Source of the DNA: Alphaproteobacteria bacterium
Lineage (GTDB): Bacteria > Pseudomonadota > Alphaproteobacteria > JAAEOK01
Assembly (NCBI GenBank): GCA_024244705.1
Contig: JAAEOK010000093.1
Location: 1 to 45,026, forward strand
Length of the DNA: 45,026 nt
Direction: 5' to 3'
Positions 36,101 to 44,857 of this stretch are shown here, in pieces; position 1 is the stretch's first letter; every line of letters starts with the position of its first letter. The notes beneath the pieces are model-generated. The model had not been told where the DNA came from, searched no databases, and saw only the letters and a program-made list of their open reading frames with translations. The position numbers and the translations under genes are program-made.

Positions 36101-38449
36101 ATGGCAAAAAAATCGAAAAAGACGCGCCTGCTCACCAGAGTTCATCAATCGGTGGCTCATGACAGCGCCCACAAACATGTGAGCGGCGAGGCGATTTATA
36201 TCGATGATATCCCCGAGCCGCCGCTCATGTTGAACGTCGCCATCGGTATGAGCGACCACCCCCACGCCAAAATCCGCGCGATCGATCTCGGCCGCGTCAG
36301 AAAAGCGCCCGGCGTCGTCGCCGTGCTGACCGCCGCCGATATTCCCGGCAAAAACGACGTCGGCCCAGTCTTCGACGGCGATCCGGTCCTGGTGAACGAG
36401 CTTGTCGAGTTCAAAGGCCAGGCGATATTCGCGGTGGCCGCGGAAACCATGGAGCAGGCGCGCCGCGCCGCGCGCTTGGGCAAGATCGACTACGAAGTCC
36501 TGGACCCGATCCTGACTGTCGAAGAGGCCCTGGCCGCCGACTTCTACGTTCTGCCGCCGCACGTCATGCGGCGGGGAAATTCGCGCAAAGCGCTCGACAA
36601 GGCGCGCCACAAGATCGACGGCCGCTTCAAGATGGGCGGGCAGGATCACTTCTACCTCGAGGGACAGATCAGCCTGGCGGTGCCGGGCGAGGACGGCGAC
36701 CTCGTCATATATTGCTCGACGCAGCATCCCTCCGAGATCCAGCAAGGCGTTTCACACGTCCTCGGCTGCGACAGCAATGCGATCACCGTCGAGGTCCGCC
36801 GCATGGGCGGCGGGTTCGGCGGCAAGGAAACGCAAGGCGCCCAATTCGCCGCGCTCGCCGCCTTGTTCGCACGAAAGACCGGCCGGCCGGCGAAGGTCCG
36901 CCTCGACCGCGACGACGACATGATCATCACCGGAAAGCGCCATGACTTCATCGTCGATTTTGAGGTTGGCTTCGACGATGTCGGCGCGATCAATGGCATC
37001 GAGATCGAACTCGCCTCGCGCTGCGGCATGTCGGCGGAGTTGTCGGGCGCGATCAATGACCGAGCCATGTTCCACTGCGCCAATGCGTACTACCTGCCGA
37101 ATATCACGGTCACATCGCATCGCTGCAAGACCCACACCGTATCGAATACGGCATTTCGAGGATTCGGCGGTGCCCAGGGCATGCTGGCGATGGAGCACAT
37201 CATCGACGAAGTGGCACGGCACCTCGGCAAGGACCCCTTGAAGGTCCGCAAGCACAATTTCTATGGCGAATCGGAACGTAACGTCACCCACTATCACATG
37301 ACGGTCGAGGACTTCGTCCTCCACAAGCTGGTTCCGGACCTCGAAAAATCTTCCGACTATTTCAATCGACGCCAGGAGGTCGCGGCGTTCAATGCGACCA
37401 GCGCCGTGTTGAAGAAGGGCATCGCCCTCACGCCGATCAAGTTCGGCATATCCTTCACCACGACATTCCTCAACCAAGCCGGCGCGTTGATCCACGTCTA
37501 CACGGACGGCAGTGTCCACCTCAACCACGGTGGAACCGAGATGGGACAGGGTCTTTTCGTCAAGGTCGCCCAGGTCGTCGCCGAGGAATTCCAAATTGAT
37601 CTGGACCGGATCAAGATCACCGCCACCAACACAAGCAAGGTGCCGAATACCTCGGCCACCGCGGCATCCTCCGGCACCGACATGAATGGGGCCGCCGCCT
37701 TTGTCGCGGCCAACAAGATCAAGCGCCGGCTAATCGCCTTTGCCGCCGAACACTTCAAGGTCGACCGCAGCAAGATTCGGTTTCACGACAATCACGTCGA
37801 GATCGGCCGTCGGCGGATCCCCTTCAACGAGCTTATTCAACTGGCTTACCTGGGCCGGGTGTCGCTCTCCGCGACCGGGTTCTACACCACACCCAAAATC
37901 CACTACGACCGGGAAAAGGCGCGCGGCAGGCCGTTTTACTATTTCGCCTATGGCGCGGCCGTTTCCGAGGTTTTGATCGACACGCTGACCGGTGAGTACA
38001 AACTCCTGCGCGCAGATATCTTGCACGACTGCGGACGATCCTTGAACCCGGCGATCGATATCGGGCAGGTCGAAGGCGCGTTCGTGCAGGGCATGGGATG
38101 GCTCACCATGGAAGAACTTCATTGGAATCCAGACGGCGGATTGGCGACGCACGCACCGTCGACCTATAAGATTCCCGTGGCCAGCGACATCCCCGCCGAG
38201 TTTCATGTGCGCCTTCTCGAAAGCGGACGAAACAAGGAAAAGGTCATCCACTGGTCCAAGGCCGTCGGCGAACCGCCGTTCATGCTCGGGATATCGGTGT
38301 TCCATGCGATCAAGGATGCGGTCTCCGCGGTCGGCGAGCACCAATTGAGCCCGGCCCTCAACGCCCCGGCAACACCGGAAGAGGTCCTTCGATCTGTCGA
38401 CGAATTGCGCCATCGCTTGTCCCGCCCTGCCGCGGAGGCCGCGGAATGA
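36101..38449 (+). CDS. xdhB: Xanthine dehydrogenase molybdenum-binding large subunit
   Basis: This 782-residue subunit holds the molybdopterin cofactor and oxidises hypoxanthine and xanthine to urate. The purine-binding Glu243 (GGKETQ), Arg353 (AFRGFGG) and the catalytic base Glu724 (VGEPPF) are all present. This argues for xanthine dehydrogenase over aldehyde or CO dehydrogenase relatives. Residue roles are assigned by comparison with the Rhodobacter capsulatus enzyme. Its stop overlaps xdhC by 4 bases. Confidence 0.95.
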   Translation: MAKKSKKTRLLTRVHQSVAHDSAHKHVSGEAIYIDDIPEPPLMLNVAIGMSDHPHAKIRAIDLGRVRKAPGVVAVLTAADIPGKNDVGPVFDGDPVLVNELVEFKGQAIFAVAAETMEQARRAARLGKIDYEVLDPILTVEEALAADFYVLPPHVMRRGNSRKALDKARHKIDGRFKMGGQDHFYLEGQISLAVPGEDGDLVIYCSTQHPSEIQQGVSHVLGCDSNAITVEVRRMGGGFGGKETQGAQFAALAALFARKTGRPAKVRLDRDDDMIITGKRHDFIVDFEVGFDDVGAINGIEIELASRCGMSAELSGAINDRAMFHCANAYYLPNITVTSHRCKTHTVSNTAFRGFGGAQGMLAMEHIIDEVARHLGKDPLKVRKHNFYGESERNVTHYHMTVEDFVLHKLVPDLEKSSDYFNRRQEVAAFNATSAVLKKGIALTPIKFGISFTTTFLNQAGALIHVYTDGSVHLNHGGTEMGQGLFVKVAQVVAEEFQIDLDRIKITATNTSKVPNTSATAASSGTDMNGAAAFVAANKIKRRLIAFAAEHFKVDRSKIRFHDNHVEIGRRRIPFNELIQLAYLGRVSLSATGFYTTPKIHYDREKARGRPFYYFAYGAAVSEVLIDTLTGEYKLLRADILHDCGRSLNPAIDIGQVEGAFVQGMGWLTMEELHWNPDGGLATHAPSTYKIPVASDIPAEFHVRLLESGRNKEKVIHWSKAVGEPPFMLGISVFHAIKDAVSAVGEHQLSPALNAPATPEEVLRSVDELRHRLSRPAAEAAE

Positions 38450-39519
38450 CCGGTTGGGTCTCCGACTTGGGCGACGCCGCCGAACGGAACGAACCGGTCG
38501 TTCTGGTCACGGTCGCGCGGGCAAAGGGGTCGACGCCGCGCGAAGCCGGCGCGAAAATGATTGTCGGCGGCCGCGGTCCGCTTGGGACGATCGGCGGCGG
38601 ACATCTCGAATATCGCGCGCTGGAGCTGGCCCGCGAACTGCTCGGCGACAACGACCGCCCGGAGACGCTGCTTCACGATTTCGCACTCGGGCCCAGCTTG
38701 GGTCAGTGTTGCGGCGGCAATGCGACCATCCTGTTCGAGCGCTTGTCGCTGCGTCAGGTGGAAGCCTGGTTGACGCCGGTGGCGGCGGAACTGAATGATC
38801 GCCGGTCGCCGGTGATCGTGACCCGCGCCGATACCGGCCGCAAGCTGGTCCTGACATCCCGCGGGGAGACTGGTTCGCTCGGCGACGATCTCTTGGATCG
38901 GCGCGCGTTGGGCCTCGTCGCGGATACCGATAGCGATAATCACACTTCTCGTCTGATTGACCTGGAAATCGGCGATAACGGCGGCACGATACCCGTGTTC
39001 ATCGACATCGTCCGGCGTGCCGGCACTGAAGTGATGCTTTTTGGCGCCGGACACGTCGGCAAGGGGATCGTTCACGCCCTTGGCCCCCTCCCCGACTTTC
39101 GGATCACATGGATCGACGGCCGCGCGGAACAGTTCCCCCATGACGTCCCGGCCAACGTCGATGTTCGCCTTTCCGAAACGCCGGTCGATGAAGTCGAGTC
39201 CTTGCCGCCCGGCGCCATTGTCCTGGTGATGACCCACAGCCACGCGCTCGACTACGAAATTGTCGAGAAGGTTTTGAGGCGGGGTGATTTTCGTTTCTGC
39301 GGCCTGATCGGGTCGAAAACGAAACGCGCCCAGTTCATCAAGCGACTGGCGCACCGGGGAATGCCGCCGGAAACCGTCCAGCGGCTGACCTGCCCGATCG
39401 GCATCGCCGGTATCGACGGCAAACATCCCGCCGAAATCGCCATTGCGGTGGCGGCCGAGATTCTACAATTGTGCGGACAAGCCTCCGAGGCCGACGCTGT
39501 CAAGGAGGCCTCGGCATGA
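38446..39519 (+). CDS. xdhC: Xanthine dehydrogenase accessory protein XdhC
   Basis: XdhC binds and sulfurates molybdenum cofactor and inserts it into XdhB. The 357-residue protein has the N-terminal XdhC/CoxI domain with VARAKGSTPREAGAKM and GTIGGGHLE, and a C-terminal Rossmann domain with FGAGHVGKG (199-207). It overlaps xdhB and the guanine deaminase gene by 4 bases each. It is longer than many XdhC proteins, with extra residues in the linker. Confidence 0.93.
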   Translation: MTGWVSDLGDAAERNEPVVLVTVARAKGSTPREAGAKMIVGGRGPLGTIGGGHLEYRALELARELLGDNDRPETLLHDFALGPSLGQCCGGNATILFERLSLRQVEAWLTPVAAELNDRRSPVIVTRADTGRKLVLTSRGETGSLGDDLLDRRALGLVADTDSDNHTSRLIDLEIGDNGGTIPVFIDIVRRAGTEVMLFGAGHVGKGIVHALGPLPDFRITWIDGRAEQFPHDVPANVDVRLSETPVDEVESLPPGAIVLVMTHSHALDYEIVEKVLRRGDFRFCGLIGSKTKRAQFIKRLAHRGMPPETVQRLTCPIGIAGIDGKHPAEIAIAVAAEILQLCGQASEADAVKEASA

Positions 39520-39986
39520 GCCATCATGATTTCATGCGCGAGGCGATTGCGCTGTCGCACCGGATGATGGAGGAAAACAAGGGCGGCCCATTTGGCGCCG
39601 TCATCGTCCGCGACGGCGAGATCATCGCTTACGGATGGAACAAGGTCACATCGGAGAACGATCCGACGGCGCATGCGGAGGTCTCGGCCATCCGGGAGGC
39701 TTGCAGCAAGCTTGGCACATTCGCGCTGACCGATTGCGATATCTACACCAGCTGCGAGCCCTGCCCGATGTGCCTGAGCGCGATTTATTGGGCGCGTCTG
39801 CGCAGCATGTATTACGGCAACGCACGCCAGGACGCGGCCCGGATCGGATTCGACGACGAGTTTCTCTACACGGAGGTCGCGTTGGCGATCGACGACCGCA
39901 GCCTGCCGACCGTGCGCTTGCTCGAGGAAGAGGCCATCGTCGCCTTCGATGTGTGGGAGAAGAAACCCGACAAGGTCCAGTATTGA
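39516..39986 (+). CDS. guaD: Guanine deaminase (cytidine-deaminase fold)
   Basis: GuaD converts guanine to xanthine, feeding XdhAB. The 156-residue protein has the zinc site HAE (His53, Glu55) and PCPMC (Cys83, Cys86) of the CDA superfamily, and resembles Bacillus GuaD, including the domain-swapped C-terminal segment ending in KKPDKVQY. ATG 39516 overlaps the xdhC stop. A tRNA adenosine deaminase is an alternative for this fold, but the neighbours favour guanine. Confidence 0.85.
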   Translation: MSHHDFMREAIALSHRMMEENKGGPFGAVIVRDGEIIAYGWNKVTSENDPTAHAEVSAIREACSKLGTFALTDCDIYTSCEPCPMCLSAIYWARLRSMYYGNARQDAARIGFDDEFLYTEVALAIDDRSLPTVRLLEEEAIVAFDVWEKKPDKVQY

Positions 39987-40017
39987 TGCGGACTCGGACC
40001 GGGAAGAAAGGCTGGAC

Positions 40018-41583
40018 ATGAGCGATACGACAGCGCCACCCGCGGGAAACGAGATCCCGCAGCTGCAGCTAACGGGCATAACCAAGCAATATCCGAGAAC
40101 GCTTGCCAACGACGACATCGATCTCGTCATCATGCCCGGTGAAGTCCACGCCTTGCTCGGCGAGAACGGCGCCGGCAAGAGCACCCTGGTCAAGATCATC
40201 TACGGCGTCGTCAAGGCGGACCGCGGTGAAATCAAATGGCAGGGTCGGCACGTCGACATCCACAGCCCGAGCGAAGCGCGCGCGCTGGGCATCGGCATGG
40301 TCTTCCAGCACTTCAATTTGTTCGAAACGCTGACTGTCGCGGAGAATATCTCGCTCGGCCTCGACTCGGACCATGACCTCAAGAAACTCACCAGCGAGAT
40401 TCAAGAAATCTCCGAGCGCTATGGGCTGCCGATAAACCCGCATCGCCACATTCATGCCCTCTCGGTCGGCGAACGCCAGCGGGTCGAGATCATCCGCTGT
40501 CTGGTCCAGCACCCCAAGCTCCTGATCATGGACGAGCCGACATCGGTGCTGACGCCGCAGGAAGTGGAGAAGCTATTCGAAACCTTGCGCCGGCTGGCCT
40601 CCGAGGGCTGCAGCATTCTGTATATCAGCCACAAGCTCGATGAGATCCAGGCGCTCTGCGACGGCGCAACGGTGCTACGCGGCGGCAAGGTCACGGCCCA
40701 TTGCACGCCGCGGAACGAGACGCCGAAAAGCCTGGCGGAGATGATGATCGGCAGCGAGCTGCCGGTTTGTCACCGGACGGAACCGGTTCACAGTGAAGAA
40801 ATCTGCCTCAACCTCAACGGCCTGTCCCTGGAATCTCCGGATCCGCATGGCACCGACCTCAAGAACATCCAGATCGATGTCCGCAAGGGCGAGATCTTTG
40901 GTATAGCCGGCGTCGCCGGCAACGGCCAGAAGGAGCTTTTCGCCGCCATCAATGGCGAAGTGATCTCCCCGCGCGGCGACATGATTCGGCTCAACGGCAA
41001 TGACGTCGCCCAGATGGGACCGACCGGACGGCGCCGCCTCGGCCTCGCCTTCGTTCCCGAGGAACGCCTCGGCCGCGGCGCTGTGCCGGAGATGTCACTG
41101 GCGGATAACGCGCTCTTGACCGGGTACCTGCATGGCCTCGTCCATAGCGGGTTCGTGCGATTCGAGAAGGTCGACACCTATGCCACCGAGGTGCGGCAGC
41201 GCTTCGACGTCCGCTCGGCCGGAATCGAAGCAGAGGCGAAGAGCCTCTCCGGCGGCAATCTGCAGAAGTTCATTATCGGCCGCGAGGTCATGTTCAAGCC
41301 CGACCTTTTGGTGCTGGCGCATCCGACCTGGGGCGTCGATGTCGGTGCCGCGACGACCATCCACCAGGCGGTCGTCGACCTCGCCATGGAAGGCACGTCG
41401 GTGCTCGTCGTGTCCGAGGATCTCGACGAATTGTTCGAGATCTGCGATCGCATCGCAGTCATCGCCGAGGGACGATTATCGCCGGCGAAACGAACCATGG
41501 ATACCAATGTCGAAGAGGTCGGACTGTGGATGAGCGGACAATTTGCCGCCGACGAAACGGAGGGCTCGACCCGTGCTGCTTAG
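40018..41583 (+). CDS. ABC transporter ATP-binding protein, nucleoside/purine (BMP) type
   Basis: The 521-residue protein has two ABC domains. The first has Walker A GENGAGKS (48-55), signature LSVGERQR and Walker B LLIMDEPTSVL. The second has the degenerate Walker A GVAGNGQKE and signature LSGGNLQKF, as in YufO/RbsA-like importers. It serves with the two permeases and the BMP binding protein. It starts 31 bases after guaD, with GGAAGAAAGG upstream of ATG 40018, and overlaps the first permease by 11 bases. Confidence 0.92.
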   Translation: MSDTTAPPAGNEIPQLQLTGITKQYPRTLANDDIDLVIMPGEVHALLGENGAGKSTLVKIIYGVVKADRGEIKWQGRHVDIHSPSEARALGIGMVFQHFNLFETLTVAENISLGLDSDHDLKKLTSEIQEISERYGLPINPHRHIHALSVGERQRVEIIRCLVQHPKLLIMDEPTSVLTPQEVEKLFETLRRLASEGCSILYISHKLDEIQALCDGATVLRGGKVTAHCTPRNETPKSLAEMMIGSELPVCHRTEPVHSEEICLNLNGLSLESPDPHGTDLKNIQIDVRKGEIFGIAGVAGNGQKELFAAINGEVISPRGDMIRLNGNDVAQMGPTGRRRLGLAFVPEERLGRGAVPEMSLADNALLTGYLHGLVHSGFVRFEKVDTYATEVRQRFDVRSAGIEAEAKSLSGGNLQKFIIGREVMFKPDLLVLAHPTWGVDVGAATTIHQAVVDLAMEGTSVLVVSEDLDELFEICDRIAVIAEGRLSPAKRTMDTNVEEVGLWMSGQFAADETEGSTRAA

Positions 41584-42646
41584 ACTCGAGCCCCGCCCCC
41601 AATCCTCGAAATGGATGCAGTACCTTTCGCCGGTGATCGCCGCGGCGCTCACCGTCGTCGCCGGCATCATCCTGTTCAGCGCGTTGGGAACCGATCCCGG
41701 ACTGGCGCTCTACACCTTCTTCATCGAACCGCTGACCGATCTCTTCGGGGTCGGTGAATGGGCGATCAAGGCGACGCCGCTCTTGCTCTGCGCCATCGGC
41801 TTGTCGATCGGCTTCCGTGGCAATGTGTGGAACATCGGCGCCGAGGGCCAGCTCACGATCGGCGCGATCTGCGGCGGTGGTGTCGCGCTGGCCTTCTACG
41901 GCGACGAGGGACCGTGGCTGCTGCCATTGATGGTCATCGCCGGTGGCCTCGGCGGCATGGCTTGGGGTGCGATCCCCGCCTTCCTGAAGAACCGGTTCAA
42001 CGCCAACGAGATTCTGACCAGCCTGATGCTGACCTACGTCTCGATCCAGTTCCTGGGCTACCTCGTTCACGGGCCATGGATGGATCCCGACGGCTACAAC
42101 TTCCCCGAAACCCGGCTGTTCAGCGATTTCGGCCTGATGCCGGTACTGGTCGAGAACACCCGCTTCCATGGCGGCGTCGTCCTCGCCTTGATCGCGGTCG
42201 TCGTGGTCTGGATTTTCATGAGCCGGACGTTTACCGGTTTCCAGGTCGGCGTCGTCGGCCAAGCCCCCGCGGCCGCCGCCTATGCCGGCTATAGCAAGAA
42301 ACGCGTCGTCATGCTGAGCTTCCTGATCAGCGGCGCGCTCGCCGGGATCGCCGGCATCTCGGAGGTCGCCGGAACAATCGGACAATTGCAGCCGATCGTT
42401 TCTCCAGGCTATGGCTTCGCGGCGATCATCGTCGCCTTCCTCGGCCGCCTTCACCCGTTCGGCGTGCTGCTCGCCAGCCTGTTGATGTCGTTGATGTATC
42501 TCGGCGGCGAATCGCTGCAGATGGACCTCAACCTGCCGCTCGCCGTGACCGGTGTGTTCCAGGGTATGCTTTTGTTCTTCGTGCTCGGTTCCGACGTACT
42601 GATCCGCTACCGGATCCGCATTGGCCGCGCGACCAAGGAGGCCTAG
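41573..42646 (+). CDS. ABC transporter permease (YufP-like)
   Basis: This 357-residue inner-membrane permease has about nine TM helices and the BPD_transp_2 family segments GNVWNIGAEGQLTIGAI and EVAGTIGQLQPIVSPGYGFAAI. GTG 41573 is chosen because GGAGGG lies about 9 bases upstream; the upstream ATG 41543 would only add an Arg-rich leader. It is coupled to the ATPase gene and precedes the second permease by 3 bases. Confidence 0.9.
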   Translation: MLLRLEPRPQSSKWMQYLSPVIAAALTVVAGIILFSALGTDPGLALYTFFIEPLTDLFGVGEWAIKATPLLLCAIGLSIGFRGNVWNIGAEGQLTIGAICGGGVALAFYGDEGPWLLPLMVIAGGLGGMAWGAIPAFLKNRFNANEILTSLMLTYVSIQFLGYLVHGPWMDPDGYNFPETRLFSDFGLMPVLVENTRFHGGVVLALIAVVVVWIFMSRTFTGFQVGVVGQAPAAAAYAGYSKKRVVMLSFLISGALAGIAGISEVAGTIGQLQPIVSPGYGFAAIIVAFLGRLHPFGVLLASLLMSLMYLGGESLQMDLNLPLAVTGVFQGMLLFFVLGSDVLIRYRIRIGRATKEA

Positions 42647-42649
42647 GTC

Positions 42650-43579
42650 ATGGACGGATTCGACACGTTGCTAGCCATCTTGATCGCCACGATCCGCGCC
42701 GGCACACCGCTGGTCTTCGCCGCGATCGGTGAATTGGTGACCGAGAAATCGGGCGTCCTCAATCTCGGCATCGAAGGCATGATGCTGATCGGCGCCGTGA
42801 CCGGGTTCATCTTCACCGTGCTGACCGGCAATCCCTATATCGGAATTCTGGCGGCGATGGTCGCCGGTGTCGCGATCTCGCTGATCTTCGGCGTCTTGAC
42901 GTTGTCGCTGATGACCAACCAGGTCGCCACCGGGCTCGCGCTGACCATCTTCGGCATCGGCCTCAGCGCATTCGTCGGGCTGGCCTATATCGGCACCCCG
43001 ATCGATGGCCTCGACCCGATCGCGATCCCCGTACTCAGTGAAATTCCAGTCCTTGGCCCGCTGTTGTTCAATCACGACATCATGATCTATGGATCGATTC
43101 TGTTGTTCGTCGTGGTCTCCTGGTTCCTCTATCGCACGCGCGCCGGCCTCATCCTGCGGGCGGTCGGCGAATCCCATGACGCGGCCCACGCGATCGGCTA
43201 TTCGGTGCTCAAGATCCGCTACCTCGCGGTGATGTTCGGCGGCGCCATGTCCGGAATCGCCGGCGCCTACCTGTCCCTCGTCTATACGCCTCAATGGGCG
43301 GAAAATATGACCGCCGGGCGCGGCTGGATCGCGCTCGCCCTCGTCGTATTCGCCACTTGGCGCCCGGGAAGGGTTCTCGCCGGCGCCTATCTCTTCGGAT
43401 TCATCACCATCTCCGGGCTCCACGTCCAGGCCCTGGGCTATGCCATTTCGTCGCATCTGATGGCGATGCTGCCCTATCTTGCGACGGTCCTCGTTCTGGT
43501 CATAATCTCGCGCGACGCGACCAAGATTCGCCTCAACGCGCCGGCGTCCCTCGGGCGGCCGTTCCATCCGACGGCGTAA
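42650..43579 (+). CDS. ABC transporter permease (YufQ-like)
   Basis: This 309-residue second permease has about eight to nine TM helices, including the family segments ELVTEKSGVLNLGIEGMML and RAVGESHDAAHAIGYSVLKIR (the ATPase coupling region). With the other permease it should form the heterodimeric channel of a nucleoside/purine-type importer. It ends 70 bases before the binding protein gene. Confidence 0.9.
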   Translation: MDGFDTLLAILIATIRAGTPLVFAAIGELVTEKSGVLNLGIEGMMLIGAVTGFIFTVLTGNPYIGILAAMVAGVAISLIFGVLTLSLMTNQVATGLALTIFGIGLSAFVGLAYIGTPIDGLDPIAIPVLSEIPVLGPLLFNHDIMIYGSILLFVVVSWFLYRTRAGLILRAVGESHDAAHAIGYSVLKIRYLAVMFGGAMSGIAGAYLSLVYTPQWAENMTAGRGWIALALVVFATWRPGRVLAGAYLFGFITISGLHVQALGYAISSHLMAMLPYLATVLVLVIISRDATKIRLNAPASLGRPFHPTA

Positions 43580-43649
43580 CCGAGATCAACGCAAACGGAC
43601 TTACAATGGAAACGAACAAGACAACGACAGTAACAGGGAAGGACCGAAT

Positions 43650-44738
43650 ATGACCATTGTCTCAGGATTTAAGCGCATTGCCCTTGCCGCCATGGCGGCC
43701 ACGGCGCTGACGGCGTCCGGCGCTTATGCCGCCGAGGAGCCGCTGAAGATCGGCTTCGTCTATGTCAGCCCCGTCGGTGACGCCGGGTGGACCTATCAGC
43801 ATGACCTCGGCCGCAAGCAGCTCGAGGCCGAGCTCGGCGACAAGATAACGACCACATTCGTCGAAAGCGTTCCCGAAGGCGCCGATGCCGAGCGCGTCAT
43901 TCGAGATTTCGCCGCCGATGGGCACGAGCTCATATTCACCACCTCGTTCGGCTACATGAACCCGACGGTCAAAGTCGCCAGGATGTTCCCCAAGGTCGCG
44001 TTCGATCACGCCACCGGCTACAAGCGGGGCAAGAATGTCAGCACCTATCTGGCGCGGTTCTATGAGGGCCGCTACCTGACCGGCGTCCTCGCTGGGCTGA
44101 CGACCAAGTCGAACAAGATCGGCTATATCGCGGCCTTCCCGATTCCGGAGGTCGTGCGCGGCATCAACGCGTTCACCCGCGGTCTGCGCAGCGTCAATCC
44201 CGACGCCGACGTCAACGTGGTCTGGGTGTCCTCGTGGTACGACCCCGGCAAGGAACGCGAGGCGGCCGAAACCCTGATCGCCCAGGGCGCCGACATCGTT
44301 ACCCAGCATACCGATTCGACGGCGCCGGTTCAGGCCGCGGAAGACCGTGGCGTTCACGCCATCGGTTACCATTCGGACATGTCCAAATACGGCCCCAACG
44401 CCCACCTCACCGCGACCACCCACCATTGGGGCGATTTCTACATCAGCGAGGCGAACGCGGTCATGGACGGGACCTGGGAATCGACCGATACCTGGGGCGG
44501 CATCAAGGAAGGCATGATCAAGCTCGCGCCCTTCGGACCGGGGGTCTCCGACGAGACCAAGAAAGTCGTCGCCGAACGCGAGGCGGCGATCGCCAGCGGC
44601 GAACTCCATCCCTTCGCCGGTCCGGTCAAGGACCAGGCGGGCACGGTCCGCATCGCCGAAGGCGAAGTGATGAGCGACGGCGACATGCTCGGCTTCGATT
44701 GGTACGTCGAAGGCGTCGTCGGCGAGTTGCCGAACTAA
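43650..44738 (+). CDS. BMP-family ABC transporter substrate-binding protein
   Basis: The 362-residue periplasmic binding protein starts with a Sec signal peptide (cleaved near AYAAEE; no lipobox). It has the BMP/PnrA features GFVYVSPVGDAGWTY, TTSFGYMNPTVKVA and VRGINAFTRG. BMP proteins bind purine nucleosides in several bacteria. In a guanine-to-urate cluster a purine base, nucleoside or urate is the likely ligand. It is the last gene before the terminator at 44764. Confidence 0.92.
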   Translation: MTIVSGFKRIALAAMAATALTASGAYAAEEPLKIGFVYVSPVGDAGWTYQHDLGRKQLEAELGDKITTTFVESVPEGADAERVIRDFAADGHELIFTTSFGYMNPTVKVARMFPKVAFDHATGYKRGKNVSTYLARFYEGRYLTGVLAGLTTKSNKIGYIAAFPIPEVVRGINAFTRGLRSVNPDADVNVVWVSSWYDPGKEREAAETLIAQGADIVTQHTDSTAPVQAAEDRGVHAIGYHSDMSKYGPNAHLTATTHHWGDFYISEANAVMDGTWESTDTWGGIKEGMIKLAPFGPGVSDETKKVVAEREAAIASGELHPFAGPVKDQAGTVRIAEGEVMSDGDMLGFDWYVEGVVGELPN

Positions 44739-44763
44739 TCGCGTCACCTATATCGTAGCAATC

Positions 44764-44794
44764 AACCCCCGCGGGCCCGCCCGCGGGGGTTTTT
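44764..44794 (+). terminator. Rho-independent terminator of the xdh/ABC operon
   Basis: CCCCCGCGGG (44766-44775) pairs perfectly with CCCGCGGGGG (44780-44789) around a 4-base loop. Two A-T pairs extend the stem, and the hairpin is followed by TTTTT (44790-44794). It sits 26 bases after the binding protein stop codon, facing the rightward operon. Confidence 0.95.
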
Positions 44795-44857
44795 CTTGCG
44801 CCGGGAATTTCGGTTTGGCCCCATCGGACCGGTGCCGCGAAATTCGAAAGCGATTTA

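Noticed and set aside
35213-36745. 510-residue minus-strand reading frame antisense to xdhA and xdhB
   Set aside because: It covers two strongly conserved subunits on the other strand and has the repetitive Arg/Asp/Gly composition of an antisense shadow.
43662-44747. 361-residue minus-strand frame opposite the BMP binding protein
   Set aside because: It mirrors the binding protein gene nearly end to end, has no motif of its own, and begins between the real stop codon and the terminator.
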